Of a stretch of DNA of 27,870 nt, positions 1 to 9,516 are shown one piece after another. The notes beneath the pieces are model-generated. The model had not been told where the DNA came from, searched no databases, and saw nothing but the letters and a program-made list of their open reading frames with translations. The stretch lies in contig DGQM01000021.1 of NCBI GenBank assembly GCA_002389765.1, forward strand, positions 1-27,870, in the 5' to 3' direction. Within the stretch, counting starts at the first letter, position 1. Every line of letters starts with the position of its first letter. The position numbers and the translations under genes are program-made. The stretch comes from Bacteroidetes bacterium UBA4414. GTDB taxonomy: Bacteria > Bacteroidota > Bacteroidia > Chitinophagales > Chitinophagaceae.

Positions 1-1
1 T

Positions 2-691
2 GGCAACATTGAAACACTATACAATAAGCTACTACAAAAACTGGAAAAGATACAGGCAGCGAATGAAGGGAAAGAAACCTCAACATTCAAAACTGTCATC
101 AGTTTTTTAGGTGTATTCGTAGCGATAATACTCGGCTATGTAGAGGCTAGCAATATCAGTATGACACTTGTCGCTATCGGGAACTTTAGCGAAACAGCAA
201 GCATCGTAGTAGCTATGGGTTTTGTATGTATGGGCTTGATAATCGGCGAAGAATTGAACGCTGGATTAGTCAAAAGCGACTACACAGGCAAAAGAGAGCC
301 TACAAGCAGATTTTGGGGAGCTGTCATTATGGGAGTGATCTATATCGGCATTCAAGCGTTCTTGGCACTACAGGCAAGCACAGGAGGTGCGGCAGAGATG
401 CATTCAGCAGTTATTTATACTGTCATATTCTCTACGCTTATCTGTCTGGCAGAAATAGCATTCGGATTTATATTCTTAAAGACCGCTATAACGAGCATCT
501 CTCATTTTGCACTCAAAATACGCCTACGGCTTACACTCAATAAACTTAACAACATAGCTAAACAGGTCGAATCACTTTGGAACCGTTATCTGTTCATCAT
601 GCAAAAAGCGGACGTACAGCCCGCAGAAGAAACAGAAGCAGTACAAAAAGCACGACAGTTTTACGCTCAGGGCGGGGCAGGAAATATTTAA
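2..691 (+). CDS. Multi-pass membrane protein of the mobile element, 5' end cut off by the window
   Basis: The reading frame is open from base 2, so this is the C-terminal 229 residues of a longer protein; the ATG at 161 is internal. Hydrophobic segments are visible at about residues 30-50, 65-85, 103-123 and 137-162 of the visible part. They are followed by a soluble tail of about 65 residues rich in charged residues and ending in QGGAGNI. The stretch before the first helix (LYNKLLQKLEKIQAAN) looks like an amphipathic or coiled-coil helix. I do not recognise the family. It is the first gene of a co-oriented set that includes a DNA-transfer ATPase, so a membrane component of a transfer apparatus is a reasonable guess but is not shown by the sequence. 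Confidence 0.7.
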   Translation, partial: GNIETLYNKLLQKLEKIQAANEGKETSTFKTVISFLGVFVAIILGYVEASNISMTLVAIGNFSETASIVVAMGFVCMGLIIGEELNAGLVKSDYTGKREPTSRFWGAVIMGVIYIGIQAFLALQASTGGAAEMHSAVIYTVIFSTLICLAEIAFGFIFLKTAITSISHFALKIRLRLTLNKLNNIAKQVESLWNRYLFIMQKADVQPAEETEAVQKARQFYAQGGAGNI

Positions 692-695
692 GCAT

Positions 696-725
696 AAAAA
701 AACAGTGCCAGCAAAAAACTGGCAC
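696..725 (-). terminator. Rho-independent terminator-like hairpin reading on the minus strand
   Basis: A perfect 7-bp stem (GTGCCAG 705-711, CTGGCAC 719-725) with a 7-base loop is flanked on its left by seven A residues (696-702). On the minus strand this reads as a hairpin followed by a U-run. On the plus strand no T-run follows. No minus-strand gene is visible to its right, so it may stop antisense transcription through the element operon. Confidence 0.55.
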
Positions 726-830
726 CGATGATTCAAAACAATTCGAGCATGGGTTTCGACCACCATGCGGAAACGAAAGTAGAGATAGTATAAACACTTT
801 TAATCAACAAATCAAGTAAAAAATATAACA

Positions 831-1172
831 ATGGTAATCTTAGTAATAATCATCTTATTACTCATAGGTGGAGTTGTTGGCTATCGTATCGGTAGCCACT
901 TCTCCCGTCGTGAGAATGAAGTTCTCCTTATTAATAATCAAAGACACATGGAGTTTTCTAACCAATGGTTCAACGCTGCGAAGCAATCAACAGAGTTAAC
1001 GAACACTATATCAGAACAACAGACTACTAATCTTTCTGCAACGATGCAATCAGTCATTAAACTACTAACAGCATTTCAGATGCAAAACAATGGAAATCTA
1101 AATCAGCAACAGAACGAAAAAGTAACACAATTAATTAACCAAGCCAGAGGTATAACAGGATTCCACGAATGA
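831..1172 (+). CDS. Small single-pass membrane-anchored protein
   Basis: A 113-residue protein. It starts with a strongly hydrophobic segment (residues 2-18, VILVIIILLLIGGVVGY) followed by RIGSHFSRRE, which fits an N-terminal anchor with the rest in the cytoplasm. The remainder is polar, rich in Gln, Asn and Thr, and probably helical (residues 35-105). There is no cleavable signal or lipobox. The stop codon overlaps the start of the next gene by four bases (ATGA), so the two are probably translationally coupled. Family not recognised. Because the downstream transfer ATPase has no membrane segment of its own, this protein is a candidate membrane partner (inference only). Confidence 0.75.
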   Translation: MVILVIIILLLIGGVVGYRIGSHFSRRENEVLLINNQRHMEFSNQWFNAAKQSTELTNTISEQQTTNLSATMQSVIKLLTAFQMQNNGNLNQQQNEKVTQLINQARGITGFHE

Positions 1173-1336
1173 AACAGGAGCGGGGCTATTGCGAGTTGTT
1201 GAATGAGTGGAATTATAGGAAACATGAATTTCAAAACAGCCGAAAAAAAAGGTTTTATAATGGCTTTCGAGCGGCGAAGCTGCCTTGCTTGTATATGCTC
1301 TTAAATTGGTCTTGCAACACTCAAAAAAAATCATAG
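1169..1336 (+). CDS. Small basic protein of 55 residues filling the gap between two genes
   Basis: The ATG at 1169 overlaps the preceding TGA as ATGA. The frame stays open for 55 codons and stops at TAG 1334-1336, one base before the next start codon at 1338. This exact fit between neighbours is the main evidence that it is real. The product starts MKQERGYCELLNEWNYRKHE, is rich in Lys, Arg and aromatic residues (KKRFYNGFRAAKLP), contains three cysteines and has no clear membrane segment. Family not recognised. Alternatively the frame could be open by chance over 168 bases, but the double coupling argues against that. Confidence 0.55.
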   Translation: MKQERGYCELLNEWNYRKHEFQNSRKKRFYNGFRAAKLPCLYMLLNWSCNTQKKS

Positions 1337-1337
1337 T

Positions 1338-1781
1338 ATGTTATCAACCGAACAATTATTACAGATTTTCTTAAACGCCTCCGTTATTGTACCCGATGAC
1401 GATGAAGGCGTTTTTTTGGGTACGATGCAGATGCAAGATTGCGAGGCGGGATTTGATGCTGTGATTGCTGCCCATTGTAATGACATTGATAACCTGCTCG
1501 CTACTGCTCCGCTCTCTGATTACGACTACATGGCGTTACTGCTGCTTAGGGGTTTTATGTTTACAGAGTTCCAACTCTTGTTCGATAAAACTATCACGCC
1601 TACACAGTTCAAACGCTATAAAATATTCTCGGTATTGCTGATTTGTACGAACGAAGACAGAAAGTTATTTAGCCATCTAACCCCAACACGAGATGCCTAT
1701 AATAAACTACTGTCTTCGTTTTTTAAAGTACACAATCCGTATATGTATGGCTTTTTATATGAAATTGAAAATGAAATATAG
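1338..1781 (+). CDS. Hypothetical protein of 147 residues in the transfer operon
   Basis: It starts one base after the stop of the 55-residue gene. The product has an acidic N-terminal half (VPDDDEGVF, QDCEAGFDAV, HCNDIDN) and looks all-helical and soluble. A central hydrophobic stretch, YMALLLLRGFMFTEFQLLF (about residues 64-82), is interrupted by charged residues and more likely forms the core of a helical bundle than a membrane span. Its 3' end overlaps the start of the ATPase gene. Family not recognised; an accessory role in transfer is inferred from position alone. Confidence 0.75.
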   Translation: MLSTEQLLQIFLNASVIVPDDDEGVFLGTMQMQDCEAGFDAVIAAHCNDIDNLLATAPLSDYDYMALLLLRGFMFTEFQLLFDKTITPTQFKRYKIFSVLLICTNEDRKLFSHLTPTRDAYNKLLSSFFKVHNPYMYGFLYEIENEI

Positions 1782-3141
1782 AATAGAAGCACGGATAAAT
1801 AAAAGGCAACTGTTGAGCCACCAACTCGTTACCTCTGGTACGGGCGGGGGTAAGAGCCAGTTAATTTTCAATCAGATTTTATCATTGGTACGTTCTTCAA
1901 GAAAGAAACGTAACTGCTGTATAATCCTGCAAGAGCCTCATGCCGACATTTCTAAAAAACTGGTTGCATACCGTGAGTTAGACGAAGACAGAATAGTTTA
2001 TATCTCGACAACTTTACAGAGGGATAGTAATTACTCTCATAAAATAAGTGCGGGGTTCAATCCTATGTATGTACCTGCCGATGCAGACGATGAATACAGA
2101 AATTGCCTTGCGACACAGCTTGCCAGTACCATAGCAGAACTAATAGAGAACGCACAGCACGGGCTTAGTTTACAGATGGAGATGCTCCTACGCCCCTCAC
2201 TGCTTGTTTTGTTATACGCTGCACCCGAATATAGAAATATGGCTACGCTGTTAAGGTTCTTTGATGATAAAAACAATGCTGATTTGCTCCGTATGGCTGC
2301 TATGCACCGACACCCGAATATCAGAGAGTTTTATAGCAAGCAATGGGGTGCGAAAGAGTATGACATATCAAAAAGAAGCATCATAAGTAAATTATCATTC
2401 TTTATGAATGACGTTACTCTTTTTGACATTCTGCAACATGATGGACTTAGCATAGAAGACTGCATGAATACGGGCAAAGTAATTATCATAAACGCACCAC
2501 GTTCTAACCCTTTTGTAGCCTCTGTCATAGGTCGTTTAATGCAAGCGGTTGTTACCTCTATCGCTATGCGTAGAGAGGCAATAGCCGAAGAAAAGCGTAG
2601 AGTACCAGTCTATTACTATATAGATGAGGCTTCAACGTATTTGTGTACATCTACCGCGACAATGCTTTTAGAGCTAAGAAAATTTAAGGTTGGGCTTACC
2701 CTGTGTTTTCAGTCTATCAAAGCATTGGACGTAAAAATGAAGGCTGCTGTTACCACTAACACATTTACGAAATGTATCGGTGTGAGTGATGGAGAAAGCC
2801 GCAGTTTTTATAGTAAAGAAACCTCTGTTTCGGTTGAACAGTTAGCAGCATTAGAGCCGCTTTCTTTCTATGTAAAACGCAGCGATAATTCGCCCGCTTT
2901 TCGTGTGAAAGTACCTATCGTGCATAGCAGTCTGTTTTTAACTGGCGAAGCCCTGCAAAAGCGTTACAGATATATCATAGAACAAAGTGGGGTGTATCGT
3001 GTACTTACGCCCTCCCCTGCACCCCTCCCAAGCGAAATTGATATAGAAGTGAAGAAAGAGAATACAACGACCAAAAAGGAGGAAAAGAAAGCCAAGAAAA
3101 ATGATAATCCTTTTACCGCAGAACCACCTGCATTTAACTAA
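1771..3141 (+). CDS. TraG/VirD4-like conjugative DNA-transfer ATPase (TraM-recognition type), soluble
   Basis: A predicted FtsK/HerA-superfamily motor that would pump or present DNA to a type IV secretion channel. With the start at ATG 1771 (456 residues) the Walker A motif GTGGGKS falls at residues 23-29. An EPHADIS motif corresponds to the DPHGDL motif of coupling ATPases and is followed by GFNPM. Walker B is YYYIDEAS (D285, E286), followed by LLELRKFKVGLTLCFQS, the usual TraG/TraD arrangement. The C-terminus is a Lys/Glu-rich tail. In-frame ATGs at 1693, 1747 and 1759 would add up to 26 residues but no membrane helix. I prefer 1771 or 1759 because the overlap with the previous gene is then short. 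The lack of an N-terminal membrane anchor is unusual for VirD4/TraG, though known in related Gram-positive and plasmid transfer ATPases. Confidence 0.85.
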   Translation: MKYRIEARINKRQLLSHQLVTSGTGGGKSQLIFNQILSLVRSSRKKRNCCIILQEPHADISKKLVAYRELDEDRIVYISTTLQRDSNYSHKISAGFNPMYVPADADDEYRNCLATQLASTIAELIENAQHGLSLQMEMLLRPSLLVLLYAAPEYRNMATLLRFFDDKNNADLLRMAAMHRHPNIREFYSKQWGAKEYDISKRSIISKLSFFMNDVTLFDILQHDGLSIEDCMNTGKVIIINAPRSNPFVASVIGRLMQAVVTSIAMRREAIAEEKRRVPVYYYIDEASTYLCTSTATMLLELRKFKVGLTLCFQSIKALDVKMKAAVTTNTFTKCIGVSDGESRSFYSKETSVSVEQLAALEPLSFYVKRSDNSPAFRVKVPIVHSSLFLTGEALQKRYRYIIEQSGVYRVLTPSPAPLPSEIDIEVKKENTTTKKEEKKAKKNDNPFTAEPPAFN

Positions 3142-3147
3142 TAAACT

Positions 3148-3972
3148 ATGCGTTCAGAGCTCATAAACGGATTAATGACGGATATACTATGTTTACTGGC
3201 TAAATACCAGTATTTATCCGTTTCACAACTACAGTTTCTTACAGGAGGTAAGAGTGTAAGTTACCTCCGTGAATGTTTAGGTAGGCTTTTACGTTTTGAC
3301 GGTGGCTATATCAAGTCATTTCGTGTAGAGGTAAGTTATAAAGTAAGAGCCGAAAATATCTACATGCTCAAAGAGAATGGGCGTAGTTTTTTACAGGCTC
3401 ATAAAAATGCTATCAGCATTATCAATATGCCTGTTGGGACTACACCAGTTGTACGTGATTACTTCCACCGTGTGAATAGCGTTTGGCTGCATATACTGTT
3501 AGATAACTACTGCTCTGCTCATGGTATTACCATTACTAACTATGATGCGTACTATCACAAAACAGGCAGCACAAAGAAAGGCAACCTAACCGCTAAATCA
3601 CAGATATCGCTTACGGGGAATAGTAGCTACTATATACCCGATGCGGTATTGCAGACAACTAACGGATTATATCTGTTAGAAATGTACTGTGATAAGGACA
3701 GTAAACGCATACTTAATCAGCTTGGCACTCATGCCAAAGCTATAGCCCTTGGTACACCATCAAAAAAATATGGGATAGCTGCAAATCCGTTTGTACTATC
3801 AGTTTTTGAGCATGAGGGAATAAAAAACGCTGTGATACAAAAGATGAAAGCGAATACCAATATACACCCTGCTACTGCAAGGCTTTTTTTCTTCGCTTCG
3901 CTTGCTGATATAAAAACCGATATAAATACTGCATGGAAAGACATTAACGGAAATACAATTTCTATCACATAA
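3148..3972 (+). CDS. Replication-relaxation (PF13814-like) mobilisation protein
   Basis: A 274-residue protein. The N-terminal 60 residues look like a winged helix (LSVSQLQFLTGGKSVSYLRE, then CLGRLLRFDGGYIKSF). The C-terminal half carries YYIPDAVLQTTNGLYLLEMY, with a D and an E spaced as in PD-(D/E)xK-like folds. This layout matches proteins annotated as replication-relaxation or MobC-like, which are often encoded next to a TraG-like ATPase. The gene begins six bases after the ATPase stop, so the two are in one operon. A role in recognising or processing the transfer origin is inferred from the family; nuclease activity cannot be asserted from sequence alone. Confidence 0.7.
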   Translation: MRSELINGLMTDILCLLAKYQYLSVSQLQFLTGGKSVSYLRECLGRLLRFDGGYIKSFRVEVSYKVRAENIYMLKENGRSFLQAHKNAISIINMPVGTTPVVRDYFHRVNSVWLHILLDNYCSAHGITITNYDAYYHKTGSTKKGNLTAKSQISLTGNSSYYIPDAVLQTTNGLYLLEMYCDKDSKRILNQLGTHAKAIALGTPSKKYGIAANPFVLSVFEHEGIKNAVIQKMKANTNIHPATARLFFFASLADIKTDINTAWKDINGNTISIT

Positions 3973-3986
3973 TTAATATACCCTGT

Positions 3987-4144
3987 ATGCAACAAAATGA
4001 AAAACAAAGGGGTGTTACCCCCGAAAAAGCACAAGCCATGTTAGCAGAAATGGGGATAAATATATCTCTGTCAAAAGCCGCTATGGTATTGGATTTCATG
4101 CAAAAAATGGCTAAATTGGAGATAGACGATTTCAATAATAGAAA

Positions 4145-4148
<4 letters not shown>
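3987..4148 (+). CDS. Small helical protein of 53 residues preceding the serine recombinase
   Basis: The ATG at 3987 opens a frame of 53 codons whose TGA (4146-4148) overlaps the recombinase ATG as ATGA. The product has the pattern TPEKAQAMLAEMGINIS followed by LSKAAMVLDFMQKMAKLEID, which suggests two helices. Small proteins with this EKA...G...A..VLDFM..MA pattern are familiar next to serine recombinase genes of Bacteroidota elements (from memory, not a search). The function is not known to me. A recombination directionality factor or recombinase partner is possible given the tight coupling (inference). Confidence 0.72.
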
Positions 4149-5743
<1,595 letters not shown>

Positions 5744-5756
5744 GGTTATCGGGCTG

Positions 5757-5764
5757 CAAATCTA
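5757..5764 (-). promoter_or_regulatory. Bacteroidota -7 box (TAGATTTG) for tRNA-Arg
   Basis: A perfect TAnnTTTG box on the minus strand lies 13 bases upstream of the tRNA-Arg 5' end. A TTTG lies upstream but only 13 bases away, so the -33 element does not match the usual 19-21 spacing. Confidence 0.6.
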
Positions 5765-5791
5765 ATAAAAAAAGTGGCAAAAAAATCAGTC

Positions 5792-6682
5792 TTAGTTTTC
5801 TCTGCCTTTATATGGCTGTGGCACGGGTGCTGCACCGTCTTTCAATTGGTCTACCGGTATCAGGTCTTGTATAAAATTCCAGTAGCCATCTACCCAACGG
5901 AAACCATCATATTGACCTGAAGGCACATATGTATACTTGCGGCCAGGGTCGTTTGTTTCAGACTCCAACCTGTCAAAGTATATCACTTTGTTTTCGTCTT
6001 CCCAATTGAGCGATGCCTGTACTTGCTTTTTATATTCTAATATAAAGCGTTGTATACGTTGGTCGGGATTGTTTTGCGACCTGATGTTGAATATCTGTGC
6101 ACCGAAAACAGGACCGGTTTCAGTCATCATCATCGGGTCCAGTATTTTCCTTTTTATGATAGGGCTTGCTTCGTTTACACCAAACATAGTATATACAGTG
6201 CCGTTCTCCGTTTCTTTAGACATGATTCTGTAATACAATGCACCATACCACTTGCTGCCTTTCAGCACACTATCCTCTGCACCTTTGCCTAACTCACCGG
6301 AGCAGTCTACCAATGGATATAGCTTCAGCTTATCGCTGTTCATCTGTATAGCGCCATAATATCTGCGTGTATTTTCTTCCAGTGCTATAGACCAGTTGAA
6401 TATTCTGAATTTTCTGTCGTCTGAATAAATGATGTTAAAACGTTTCCCCAAACTATCAAATGCATAGTTATAAGAGCCGTCCATTTTCAAAGCCCTTACC
6501 AATTGCTTTACAACCCTTGCATTGTAGGTCGACATTTCATCAGGTATATTATTCTCATACATAGAGTCTACCGTCTTAACCAAAGAGTCTTCCATAGACC
6601 TGATTAAGGCTATATCCTGTTGAGCATTAGCAGCGGCAGTCAACATTGATGCAAACAAAACGGCATATATTTTATTCAACAT
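5792..6682 (-). CDS. Secreted protein of unknown function
   Basis: A 296-residue protein with a signal peptide (MLNKIYAVLFASMLTAAANA, probable cleavage before QQD) and no lipobox, so it is predicted to be periplasmic or exported. The mature part is mixed alpha/beta and rich in aromatics, for example RFNIIYSDDRKFRIFNWSIA and DGFRWVDGYWNFIQDLIPV. It resembles conserved hypothetical proteins of Chitinophagaceae (recollection), but I cannot name a domain. The gene is monocistronic, reads toward the tRNA and is divergent from the Fe-S cluster. The ATG at 6682 fits the signal peptide exactly. Confidence 0.85.
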   Translation of the reverse strand: MLNKIYAVLFASMLTAAANAQQDIALIRSMEDSLVKTVDSMYENNIPDEMSTYNARVVKQLVRALKMDGSYNYAFDSLGKRFNIIYSDDRKFRIFNWSIALEENTRRYYGAIQMNSDKLKLYPLVDCSGELGKGAEDSVLKGSKWYGALYYRIMSKETENGTVYTMFGVNEASPIIKRKILDPMMMTETGPVFGAQIFNIRSQNNPDQRIQRFILEYKKQVQASLNWEDENKVIYFDRLESETNDPGRKYTYVPSGQYDGFRWVDGYWNFIQDLIPVDQLKDGAAPVPQPYKGREN

Positions 6683-6701
6683 CCGGGTAAAACATTTAGC
6701 T

Positions 6702-6709
6702 CAAACCTA
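6702..6709 (-). promoter_or_regulatory. -7 box (TAGGTTTG) for the secreted-protein gene
   Basis: A perfect TAnnTTTG on the minus strand, 19 bases upstream of the ATG at 6682. No TTTG is found at the ideal distance upstream. Confidence 0.45.
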
Positions 6710-6799
6710 AACAATTTATACGAAACGATGTAACTCAAGATGTTAAACTATGTTTTTAGCGCAAAAGCAACTATTTTCGAGCCATAAATCCGTTGCTGC

Positions 6800-8131
6800 A
6801 TGCATCTTGTACAACAAATATTATTCATTCTTTGTGCCGGAATTTCGGTCTATTTTTTCAGCAAAAAAGTTGGCGAAATAAGGAGAAATATAAAACTGGG
6901 TAAAGACGAAGACCTGACAGACAATTCCAGCGCACGCTGGAAGAATATGGTATTGATGGCACTTGGACAGCAAAAAATGTTCAAAAAGCCAATACCTGCT
7001 TTTCTTCACTTAGCTGTTTATGCTGGCTTCATCATCATCAATGCTGAAATCCTTGAGATATTCCTGGATGGTATTTTGGGCGTACACCGCTTGTTTGCAC
7101 CAGCATTGGGTAGCTTGTATGCCTACTTGATAGGCTTTTTCGAAGTACTGGCTGCATTGGTATTGATAGCATGTGTCGTGTTCCTCATCCGCAGGAATGT
7201 ATTGAAGGTAAAACGCCTGAACCAGTCTGAACTGGAAGGCTGGCCACGCAATGATGCTAACCTGATATTGATAACAGAGGTTGTACTTATGAGTCTGTTC
7301 CTGATGATGAACACAGCAGATCAGGTATTACAAGCACGTGGTGTAGAACATTACACACTTACAGAACCTTTCTGGATAAGCTCCAACTTCACAGGTATGT
7401 TTGCAGGCCTTTCTGATGGTACACTCATAGCAATAGAGCGCGGTGGATGGTGGTTGCATATCATTGGTGTATTCTTGTTCCTCAACTACCTGCCTTATTC
7501 TAAACACCTGCATATTGTACTGGCGTTCCCGAATGCATATTACACACGCCTGCAACCGCAAGGCGAAATGGCTAACATGAAGGAAATACAGAATGAAGTA
7601 CTGTATATGATGCAACCGGAGCTGGCGCCACCATCTGATGGCAGCCAGCCGGCACAGCAACGCTTTGGCGCCAAAGATGTAATGGACCTGAGCTGGAAGA
7701 ACCTGCTGGATGCATATTCTTGTACAGAGTGTGGTCGATGTACTTCTGCCTGTCCTGCCAATGCAACCGGCAAAAAGCTGTCTCCACGCAAAATAATGAT
7801 GGATACGCGTGACAGGCTGGAAGAAGTAGGTAAGAACATCAATGCAAATAAGAGCTTTGTCGACGATGGCAAATCGCTGCTGCACGATTACATAAGTGTT
7901 GAAGAACTGAGGGCATGTACTACCTGCCAGGCATGCGTAGAAGCTTGCCCTGTTGGTATAGAACCGTTGTCTATCATTAACCAGTTGCGCAGGTGTCTTG
8001 TAATGGAAGAAAGTAACAGCCCGCAGGAATGGAACCTGATGTTCAGCAATGTTGAAAACAACATGGCTCCATGGAAATTTAGCCCAGATGAAAGAGACAA
8101 ATGGGCAGAAGAAATGGCAGCAGAAGCTTAA
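6800..8131 (+). CDS. Membrane-anchored 4Fe-4S dicluster protein (quinone-linked oxidoreductase type)
   Basis: A 443-residue protein. The N-terminal 260 residues contain about five membrane segments (at roughly 5-20, 68-90, 105-133, 152-172 and 212-235). Histidines near membrane segments (FLHLAVYAGF; WWLHIIGVF; SKHLHIV) could bind heme b as in NarI-like subunits, which is an inference. A cytosolic ferredoxin-like domain follows with CTECGRCTSACP (from C308) and CTTCQACVEACP (from C373), two [4Fe-4S] motifs. With the CCG-domain protein encoded 27 bases downstream it forms a pair resembling HdrD/HmeD-like or GlpC-like electron-transfer modules that exchange electrons with the quinone pool. The donor substrate is not evident. 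Confidence 0.85.
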   Translation: MHLVQQILFILCAGISVYFFSKKVGEIRRNIKLGKDEDLTDNSSARWKNMVLMALGQQKMFKKPIPAFLHLAVYAGFIIINAEILEIFLDGILGVHRLFAPALGSLYAYLIGFFEVLAALVLIACVVFLIRRNVLKVKRLNQSELEGWPRNDANLILITEVVLMSLFLMMNTADQVLQARGVEHYTLTEPFWISSNFTGMFAGLSDGTLIAIERGGWWLHIIGVFLFLNYLPYSKHLHIVLAFPNAYYTRLQPQGEMANMKEIQNEVLYMMQPELAPPSDGSQPAQQRFGAKDVMDLSWKNLLDAYSCTECGRCTSACPANATGKKLSPRKIMMDTRDRLEEVGKNINANKSFVDDGKSLLHDYISVEELRACTTCQACVEACPVGIEPLSIINQLRRCLVMEESNSPQEWNLMFSNVENNMAPWKFSPDERDKWAEEMAAEA

Positions 8132-8158
8132 TTATCTAACTCTCAGAACAAATAAACT

Positions 8159-8938
8159 ATGCATATTAAATCAATGGCGGAATACGCTGCGAATGGCGAA
8201 ACACCCGAAGTACTGTTTTGGGTTGGTTGTGCAGGCAGCTTCGACCAAAGAGCACAGAAAATAACGAAAGCCTTTTCGCAGATACTGGATAAAGTGGGCG
8301 TGAAATTTGCCATACTGGGCAAGGAAGAAATGTGTACAGGAGACCCTGCACGCCGCAGTGGTAACGAGTTCCTGTTCCAGATGATGGCATATAACAATAT
8401 ACAAACCATGAATGCTTATGGTGTGAAAAAGATTGTTACTGCATGCCCTCACTGCTTCAATGTACTGAAGAATGAATACCCTGCATTGGGTGGTGATTAT
8501 GAAGTAATACATCATACAACCTTCTTGCAACAACTGATAAATGATGGCCGCATCCGCCTGAAAGAAGGTGGCGAGTTCAAGGGCAAGAAAATCACATATC
8601 ATGATAGCTGCTATCTGGGACGTGGTAATAATATATATGAAGCTCCGCGCGAAGTGCTGCAAGCACTAGATGTAGAACTGGTAGAGATGAAACGCTGCCG
8701 CACAAACGGCCTGTGCTGTGGTGCAGGTGGTGCACAGATGTTCAAAGAAGAAGAAGCAGGTACTACACGCATCAACTTTGAACGCTCTGCAGAAGCTATT
8801 GAAACAGGTGCTAACATTATAGCTGCCAACTGTCCTTTCTGTACTACTATGCTGACGGATGGTGTTAAAAACAAAGAAAAAGAAGACAGTGTAGCTGTGC
8901 TGGATATTGCAGAAATGGTTGCAAGGTCGCTGGCATAA
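8159..8938 (+). CDS. CCG (cysteine-rich) domain Fe-S oxidoreductase subunit, HdrB/GlpC/LutA-like
   Basis: A 259-residue protein with two cysteine-rich repeats: the first with GCAGSFDQR, MCTGDPARRSG and CPHCFN, the second with DSCYLGRGN, GLCCGAGGAQMF and CPFC. This is the CX(n)CCGX(n)CXXC pattern that in heterodisulfide reductase binds a catalytic iron-sulfur cluster. It is soluble, has no signal peptide and probably docks on the preceding membrane Fe-S protein. Such two-gene units are widespread in Bacteroidota. The reaction is unknown; disulfide or quinone reduction is possible. Confidence 0.85.
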   Translation: MHIKSMAEYAANGETPEVLFWVGCAGSFDQRAQKITKAFSQILDKVGVKFAILGKEEMCTGDPARRSGNEFLFQMMAYNNIQTMNAYGVKKIVTACPHCFNVLKNEYPALGGDYEVIHHTTFLQQLINDGRIRLKEGGEFKGKKITYHDSCYLGRGNNIYEAPREVLQALDVELVEMKRCRTNGLCCGAGGAQMFKEEEAGTTRINFERSAEAIETGANIIAANCPFCTTMLTDGVKNKEKEDSVAVLDIAEMVARSLA

Positions 8939-8962
8939 TACAAAAGAACATAACTTTGCAGC

Positions 8963-9475
8963 ATGGATATTAGTGTTTTACAATCTGTAATACCTGCAGA
9001 TTTAGCAGACAATTCGAGAGTTTGGATATACCAAAGCAACAGGGCGTTTATTGAACGTGAGGAAGCAGAGATAAACGAACAACTACATCAATTCTATAAC
9101 CAATGGCAGGCACATGGTGAACCCGTTAAAGGTTGGGCTAAGCTGCTTTTCAGGCAGTTTATCGTAATCATTGCGGATGAGAACGACGTACACGTTAGCG
9201 GGTGTAGCACTGATGCTTCTGTAAGGGTGATAAAAAGTATAGAACGCCAATACGAGGTTAATATGTTTGATAGACTGATGTTGACTTTTTTGGTGAAAGG
9301 CAAAGCAGAAATGCTACCACTGAACCAGATACCATATGCAATTGAAAAAGGCTACATCAGTATGGATACCCCACTCTTCAACAATCTGGTGAGTACTAAA
9401 GCAGATCTGATGAAAAATTGGCTGGTGCCTATTAAAGACAGTTGGTTAGCAACAAGATTAGCTGCTACTACTTAA
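8963..9475 (+). CDS. Conserved Bacteroidota protein linked to the Fe-S pair (no Walker motifs)
   Basis: A 170-residue soluble protein starting 24 bases after the CCG-domain gene, so probably in the same operon. The sequence (SRVWIYQSNRAFIEREEAEI, WAKLLFRQFIVIIADENDVH) belongs to a family that databases often label ABC transporter ATPase (recollection). No Walker A, signature or Walker B motif is present, so that label should not be used. Its repeated position after two Fe-S genes in Bacteroidota suggests a role in assembly or function of that complex (inference). Confidence 0.8.
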   Translation: MDISVLQSVIPADLADNSRVWIYQSNRAFIEREEAEINEQLHQFYNQWQAHGEPVKGWAKLLFRQFIVIIADENDVHVSGCSTDASVRVIKSIERQYEVNMFDRLMLTFLVKGKAEMLPLNQIPYAIEKGYISMDTPLFNNLVSTKADLMKNWLVPIKDSWLATRLAATT

Positions 9476-9482
9476 TACAATG

Positions 9483-9508
9483 ATAAAGCCTCCTAATGGA
9501 GGCTTTAT
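9483..9508. terminator. Shared terminator between convergent genes
   Basis: A perfect 11-bp inverted repeat, ATAAAGCCTCC (9483-9493) and GGAGGCTTTAT (9498-9508), with a TAAT loop. T-rich sequence follows on the plus strand. It lies between the + Fe-S operon and the - gene that ends at 9517. Confidence 0.85.
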
Positions 9509-9516
9509 TATTTCTA

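Noticed and set aside
728..793. 21-codon frame just after the hairpin at 705-725 (MIQNNSSMGFDHHAETKVEI..)
   Set aside because: Too short to support without homologues; no spacing or coupling evidence as for the 55- and 53-residue genes.
7328..7885. 185-codon minus-strand frame opposite the membrane Fe-S protein
   Set aside because: Antisense shadow; the plus-strand frame has clear ferredoxin motifs across the same bases.
8963..9475. ABC transporter ATPase, a common label for this family
   Set aside because: No Walker A, signature or Walker B motif is present and 170 residues is too short for the domain.
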